Positions 60,583 to 64,000 of a stretch of 64,000 nucleotides of DNA are shown here, in pieces (position 1 is the first letter of the stretch; each line of letters begins with the position of its first letter). The notes beneath the pieces were generated by a model. That model saw only the letters and a program-made list of their open reading frames with translations. It had not been told where the DNA came from and searched no databases. The position numbers were made by a program, and so were the translations under genes. Source of the DNA: Immundisolibacter cernigliae (GTDB lineage: Bacteria > Pseudomonadota > Gammaproteobacteria > Immundisolibacterales > Immundisolibacteraceae); NCBI RefSeq assembly GCF_001697225.1, contig NZ_CP014671.1:744001-808000 (forward strand), read 5' to 3'.

Positions 60583-60666
60583 TCAGACGATCAGCGCAAA
60601 CACCACGCCGACCGCCACGATGGCGACGACGGTGGCGATCAGGGCCTTGGGCAGGGTGTCGATCAT
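60583..60666 (-). CDS. Possible 27-residue membrane peptide
   Basis: ATG at 60666 opens MIDTLPKALIATVVAIVAVG, followed by VVFALIV and a stop: one clean transmembrane helix. Such single-helix peptides exist, but no ribosome site precedes this one, and nothing links it to a known family. It lies just downstream of tRNA-Asn on the same strand. Confidence 0.35.
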   Translation of the reverse strand: MIDTLPKALIATVVAIVAVGVVFALIV

Positions 60667-60704
60667 GCGCTACAGGAATTTGCCGCGAGGGCAGACTTCG
60701 GAAA

Positions 60705-60780
<76 letters not shown>

Positions 60781-61134
60781 ATTGAGAGGGCGCGTAGTCT
60801 AGGTGTCGGCCGCCGCGATGGTCAAGCCGCTACCGGCACGGCGCGATCCTGGAACGTCGCGCAGTGTTGGTGACCGGATCTTGGATTTCCGACTCGCGGC
60901 CGCCCGCGTTTGAAGACGCCGAACTGGGGTATTTCGTCATGGCGGCAGCGAACGCAATGGGCACAAACCCCTTGCCGGCTCGGTACTCGCGTGGCGATCA
61001 CCAAAATTTCGCTGCACGGACACTCGCACGTGGCAGAACAAGCGCAGGTTCGACCTGTCAATCTATCCGGCAATACAAGCTCGGCTGGACGGTGTTTCCG
61101 CCCACCCGGGGCATACAGGCAGGGCGTAAGGGAC
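60781..61134. other. Intergenic between tRNA-Asn and hydrolase gene
   Basis: 354 bases; the frames that stay open here have no protein-like composition, and no repeat of the tRNA end, integrase or IS end was seen. The leftward hydrolase operon must terminate here, but no hairpin with a T-run was found. Confidence 0.35.
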
Positions 61135-62031
61135 TCAGCCGGACGGCGCGGCGGCGATAACGTCCCGATCTGTCTCATGCGCAAAAAAGAACTTCAGGGC
61201 CACCTCGTTGTACCGATCCGGTTCGTCGTTCTGGCAGACGTGGCCGGAATCCTCGAACCACTCGAAAGTGGCGTTGGGCAGCAGCTCTTTTAGCTGATCG
61301 GCCATTTCCGGGGTGGCGAAGACGTCGTGCCGGCCCCAGATGAAGTGCATGGGGATGTCCAGCTTGGGCAGGCGATGGCGCAGGTCGAACCACTGCGCGG
61401 CCTGCGGATCGTTGACCCGACGGTCGCGGAAAAAATTCAAGAACGAAGCCTGCACCTCGGGCACGCCGGGAAGCTGCGCATACTGCCAGCGCTTCTCCAG
61501 GCGTTCCTCGCTGATGCGCTCCGGATGGTGCTGGATGCCGCTGATGAAATTGCGCAAGCCTTCCTTGGTGCCGTCGTAGGCCACCAGTTTTTTCATGCCC
61601 GGGGTCGCGCCCATCTCGATACCCATGCCGGTGGCGATGGTGCCGCTGCTGACCAGCAGCAGCTTCTTGACTCGCCCGGGGTGATCCAGCGCGTATCGCG
61701 CGGCCACGTAGGCGCCCATCGAGTTGCCGGTCAGGTACACCTCGTCCAGGCACAGCGTGTCGATGAACACCGCCAGTTGCTCGGCCAGGAACTGATGCGA
61801 GAACTCCTTGTCGAGCGGCTTGTCGCTCAGGCCAAAGCCGATCTGGTCGACCGCGATGGCGCGACCATGCCGGCCGAGCGCGCCAACGTTGTGGCCCCAG
61901 CCGAATTCGCCCGCCGCGCCCGGCCCGCCGCCGTGCACCATTACCACCGGCATGCCGTCGCCCCACTCGATGTAGTGCATCTTGTAGGCACCGGCACGTA
62001 CGAATCGCGAGACGAATTCCGGGCTGTTCAT
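61135..62031 (-). CDS. Alpha/beta hydrolase, meta-cleavage-product type
   Basis: 298-residue serine hydrolase similar to the BphD/MhpC/HsaD group that cleaves C-C bonds in ring-fission products. Oxyanion motif HGGGPGAAGEFGW, nucleophile Ser in LTGNSMGAYVA, Asp in IWGRHDVFA and His in EDSGHVCQ. AAGGAG lies seven bases before ATG 62031. Last gene of a leftward operon after an extradiol dioxygenase-like gene and an SDR (14 and 10 bases apart), which strengthens the meta-cleavage assignment. Simple ester hydrolysis is the alternative. Confidence 0.9.
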   Translation of the reverse strand: MNSPEFVSRFVRAGAYKMHYIEWGDGMPVVMVHGGGPGAAGEFGWGHNVGALGRHGRAIAVDQIGFGLSDKPLDKEFSHQFLAEQLAVFIDTLCLDEVYLTGNSMGAYVAARYALDHPGRVKKLLLVSSGTIATGMGIEMGATPGMKKLVAYDGTKEGLRNFISGIQHHPERISEERLEKRWQYAQLPGVPEVQASFLNFFRDRRVNDPQAAQWFDLRHRLPKLDIPMHFIWGRHDVFATPEMADQLKELLPNATFEWFEDSGHVCQNDEPDRYNEVALKFFFAHETDRDVIAAAPSG

Positions 62032-62045
62032 GGCCTTGCTCCTTC

Positions 62046-62939
62046 TCAATAATCGATCTTGATCTGCGGTGCGGGCTCGCCGTACTGGTGCGGCTGCAGC
62101 TCGCCGATGGCGTCCTCGGTGGTGATGCCGCTGAACTGGCCAGGCTGCCAGCAGAAATAGCCGGCCCGCGCGCCGCCGTCGAGCATCAGGTCCTGGCCGG
62201 TCATGAACGACGATTCGTCGGAGGCCAGAAACACCGCCGCATTGGCGATGTCGCGCGCGTTGCAGAAGCGGCCCAGCGGAATGCCTTTCAGGAAATCATC
62301 CGCGGACATCGTGTTGGGACCGTGCAGGCGCGGATTGAGCATCTTGGCCGGGTACTGCCACAGCAGGTGGTCCATGAAGGTGGGGCTGATGGTGTTGACG
62401 CGAATCTTGCTGCGCGCCAGTTCCATGGCGGCGCCGCGACAGAAGTTCAGCAGCCCGGCCTTGGCGGCGTTGTAGGCGCTGTTGCCGGCCTCGCCCTGGT
62501 GGCCGGCGTCGGACACGATGTGGATGATCGAGCCCGCGATACCCAGCTCGGTCATGGCCCGAGCCGTGTACTTGGTGGTCAGCATGCCGCCGGTCAGATA
62601 CCCGTGCAGGCTGCGGTTCCAGTCGTGCAGGTTCATGTCCAGCACCGTGTGGCGGTACTGGTTGCCGACCTGGTTGAACATGATGTCAACACGCCCGTAA
62701 TGGCCGACGGCCTCGGCCACCAGGCGCTGGGCGTCGGCCTCCTGCGTGGGATCGCCGACCAGGGCGTGGGCATCAAAGCCCTTGCCGCGCAGGAAGTTCG
62801 CGCAGGCCTCGGCGGCTTCGGCCTTGTAGTCGGCCACCGCCACCCGGGCGCCTTCCTTGGCAAACCAGTGCGCGGTGGTGCCGGCAATGTGCGGGCTGGC
62901 GCCGAACACCAGCGCCACGCGATCCTGCAAACGTCCCAT
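62046..62939 (-). CDS. SDR-family oxidoreductase, atypical glycine motif
   Basis: 297-residue short-chain dehydrogenase-like protein. The cofactor loop reads LVFGASPHIAGTTAHWFAKE, unlike the classical TGxxxGIG. NQVGNQ replaces NNAG. The catalytic set is present: Ser in IVSDAGHQG and Tyr-X3-Lys in YNAAKAG. The C-terminus (FCWQPGQFSGITTEDAIGEL, then QPHQYGEP) extends past the usual end. Middle gene of the leftward operon; a dihydrodiol or hydroxy-intermediate dehydrogenase is likely, but cofactor use should not be assumed from the motif. Confidence 0.87.
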   Translation of the reverse strand: MGRLQDRVALVFGASPHIAGTTAHWFAKEGARVAVADYKAEAAEACANFLRGKGFDAHALVGDPTQEADAQRLVAEAVGHYGRVDIMFNQVGNQYRHTVLDMNLHDWNRSLHGYLTGGMLTTKYTARAMTELGIAGSIIHIVSDAGHQGEAGNSAYNAAKAGLLNFCRGAAMELARSKIRVNTISPTFMDHLLWQYPAKMLNPRLHGPNTMSADDFLKGIPLGRFCNARDIANAAVFLASDESSFMTGQDLMLDGGARAGYFCWQPGQFSGITTEDAIGELQPHQYGEPAPQIKIDY

Positions 62940-62949
62940 GGCGGCGTCC

Positions 62950-64000
62950 TCAGCGGGGCTCGAAAACGGTGGTCACGAAATCGTCGTTGCACACCCATGT
63001 GGGCTGAAAGTCCGCGTGCCGCGGTGCGCCGGCGCCGACTTCGCTCATGGCGCCGGCCAGCACGGTCGGGATCAGCAGCTCCCACTGGGCGTGCGCTTCG
63101 AAGTGCTCGAAATTGAGCTGCTGCGGCCAGGCGCCGTAAGCGCCGCGTCGCCATTGCTCGAACACTGCCCGATCGGCCTCGATGTCCGGGTGGATGCGCC
63201 CCTGCGCCTTGCCGGCGTCGTTGGCGTGCGACCAGTCGGCAGCCGCCACGATGGCCACCCGCCACGGCGAAGGCCGCAGCGCGCGGGCGATCTCAACGCC
63301 TAGGTCGAAGGCCTGTTGCGGCGTCAGCGGCGGGTCGTCACGGGACAGGTCGAGCGGGCTCAGGCCTTCCTCGTCCCGCACCCGGCCGAAACGGAACGGG
63401 TCGATGCCCAGCGGCAGGATCGGCGTGCGGAATTCCCGGCAGTCGAAGTCCAGGTGCACGGCGCCGGCAATGCAGTTGTGACCCAGCCCGCCTGGATGGG
63501 GCGACTTCGGCACCAGGGTGGGTGTCACGCCAGACTCGCCCAGATGCTTGGCAATAGTGGCCGCCGCCTCGGGGTGACCGCGGAATATCTCGGCCCGATC
63601 CGGGTCTTCCTCGAACCAGTTGTCGCGGAAAAACGTCCACAGGTTATACGGCTGAACGCTGACTGCGTCGTGCGTATGCAGCCACCACTGCGGGCGCTCG
63701 GGGCCGGCGAAGGTTTCGTGGACGTCCCGGTACAGCATCAGCAGCAAGTCCGGCCGGAAATCGTCCAGCGCCCGGCGCAGGGTGCGGAACTGGTCGTGCT
63801 GGCGCAACTGGTGCGCCGCCCCGGCCGCGAAGCCCTGATCGGCGCCCCACTCGGCCCGCATCGGCGCCGGCCAGTGGGCCAGATCGCGCAGCGGTGGCTG
63901 GTCGCGCCAGCCCCAGGCCAGGTTGCCCCACAGCACCCACGGCATGTTGGCCGGCTTCATGCGCAGGAACGGAAAATCCGAAACCGTCAGGCCCAGAATC
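62950..64000 (-). CDS. Class III extradiol dioxygenase-like protein, N-terminus beyond window
   Basis: Open through the right edge: in frame before the Met at 63960 lie ILGLTVSDFPFLR residues that look coding, so the true start is outside. At least 349 residues. Matches the LigB-type superfamily in layout: DLLLMLYRDVHETF, SPHPGGLGHNCIAGAVHLDF, the AAADWSHAN segment and NFEHFEAHAQWELLIPTVLA. The usual first metal-ligand motif (His in G-X-T/S-H-X-P near the N-terminus) reads SDFP here, so it may use other ligands or not be an active dioxygenase. First visible gene of the leftward operon with the SDR and hydrolase. Confidence 0.8.
   Translation of the reverse strand, partial: ILGLTVSDFPFLRMKPANMPWVLWGNLAWGWRDQPPLRDLAHWPAPMRAEWGADQGFAAGAAHQLRQHDQFRTLRRALDDFRPDLLLMLYRDVHETFAGPERPQWWLHTHDAVSVQPYNLWTFFRDNWFEEDPDRAEIFRGHPEAAATIAKHLGESGVTPTLVPKSPHPGGLGHNCIAGAVHLDFDCREFRTPILPLGIDPFRFGRVRDEEGLSPLDLSRDDPPLTPQQAFDLGVEIARALRPSPWRVAIVAAADWSHANDAGKAQGRIHPDIEADRAVFEQWRRGAYGAWPQQLNFEHFEAHAQWELLIPTVLAGAMSEVGAGAPRHADFQPTWVCNDDFVTTVFEPR

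Overview
The window looks like a chromosome segment of a GC-rich proteobacterium, most likely a gammaproteobacterium. It carries ordinary chromosomal genes (ispH, lon, rlmD, ald, glsA, a ppsR-type regulator, an MltD-type lytic transglycosylase, tRNA-Asn) around a large aromatic-compound catabolic region. The combination resembles environmental polycyclic-aromatic degraders (Immundisolibacter is one such lineage). That placement is inference; no sequence search was run.

1-21276, mostly core genes: the start of a 3-hydroxyacyl-CoA dehydrogenase (cut by the window edge), an AEC permease, ispH, an hsp20-lon operon, an EEP-family phosphodiesterase, a frameshifted CysZ-like gene, alanine dehydrogenase, rmuC, an MFS carrier, a nitroreductase with a likely 3' frameshift, a tRNA-modification gene overlapping a pterin dehydratase, rlmD, a secreted trypsin-like protease with a PEP-CTERM tail, a 5'-nucleotidase, a Rho-N-like small protein followed by a stub of Ku, and an Old Yellow Enzyme. 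Palindromic REP-like elements sit between several of these genes.

21510-43224, catabolic region. The leftward arm reads, in transcription order, Rieske alpha2, beta2 (split by an IS), an AprA-like flavoprotein, a bis-[4Fe-4S] ferredoxin, a BNR-repeat propeller, a second copy of the IS, Rieske alpha1, beta1, a DUF1302 outer-membrane barrel, a DUF1329 exported protein and an SDR. The rightward arm reads TetR regulator, LLM-type flavin oxidoreductase, alpha3-beta3, alpha4 with no beta, SDR, alpha5-beta5. There are five Rieske alpha subunits and four betas but no recognisable oxygenase reductase or Rieske ferredoxin. Two identical 1080-bp IS481-like elements, each with its own 6-bp target duplication, have inserted in the leftward arm. 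Much of that arm is visibly poorer in GC than its flanks, which suggests acquisition from elsewhere.

43248-60780, core and signalling genes: a HI0933-family flavoprotein, MltD-like transglycosylase, PpsR, an acyl-CoA dehydrogenase / aminoglycoside-phosphotransferase-like kinase / DUF6285 operon, the fused mutase IcmF, a ParA-like ATPase, glutaminase overlapping a HisKA-REC protein, and on the opposite strand an unknown membrane protein, a hybrid histidine kinase and a single-domain response regulator. tRNA-Asn(GTT) follows.

61135-64000: a second, leftward catabolic operon with a class III extradiol-dioxygenase-like protein (N-terminus beyond the window), an SDR and a meta-cleavage-product-type alpha/beta hydrolase. 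Together with the Rieske oxygenases this fits ring dihydroxylation, dehydrogenation, ring cleavage and hydrolysis of an aromatic substrate that cannot be identified from sequence alone.
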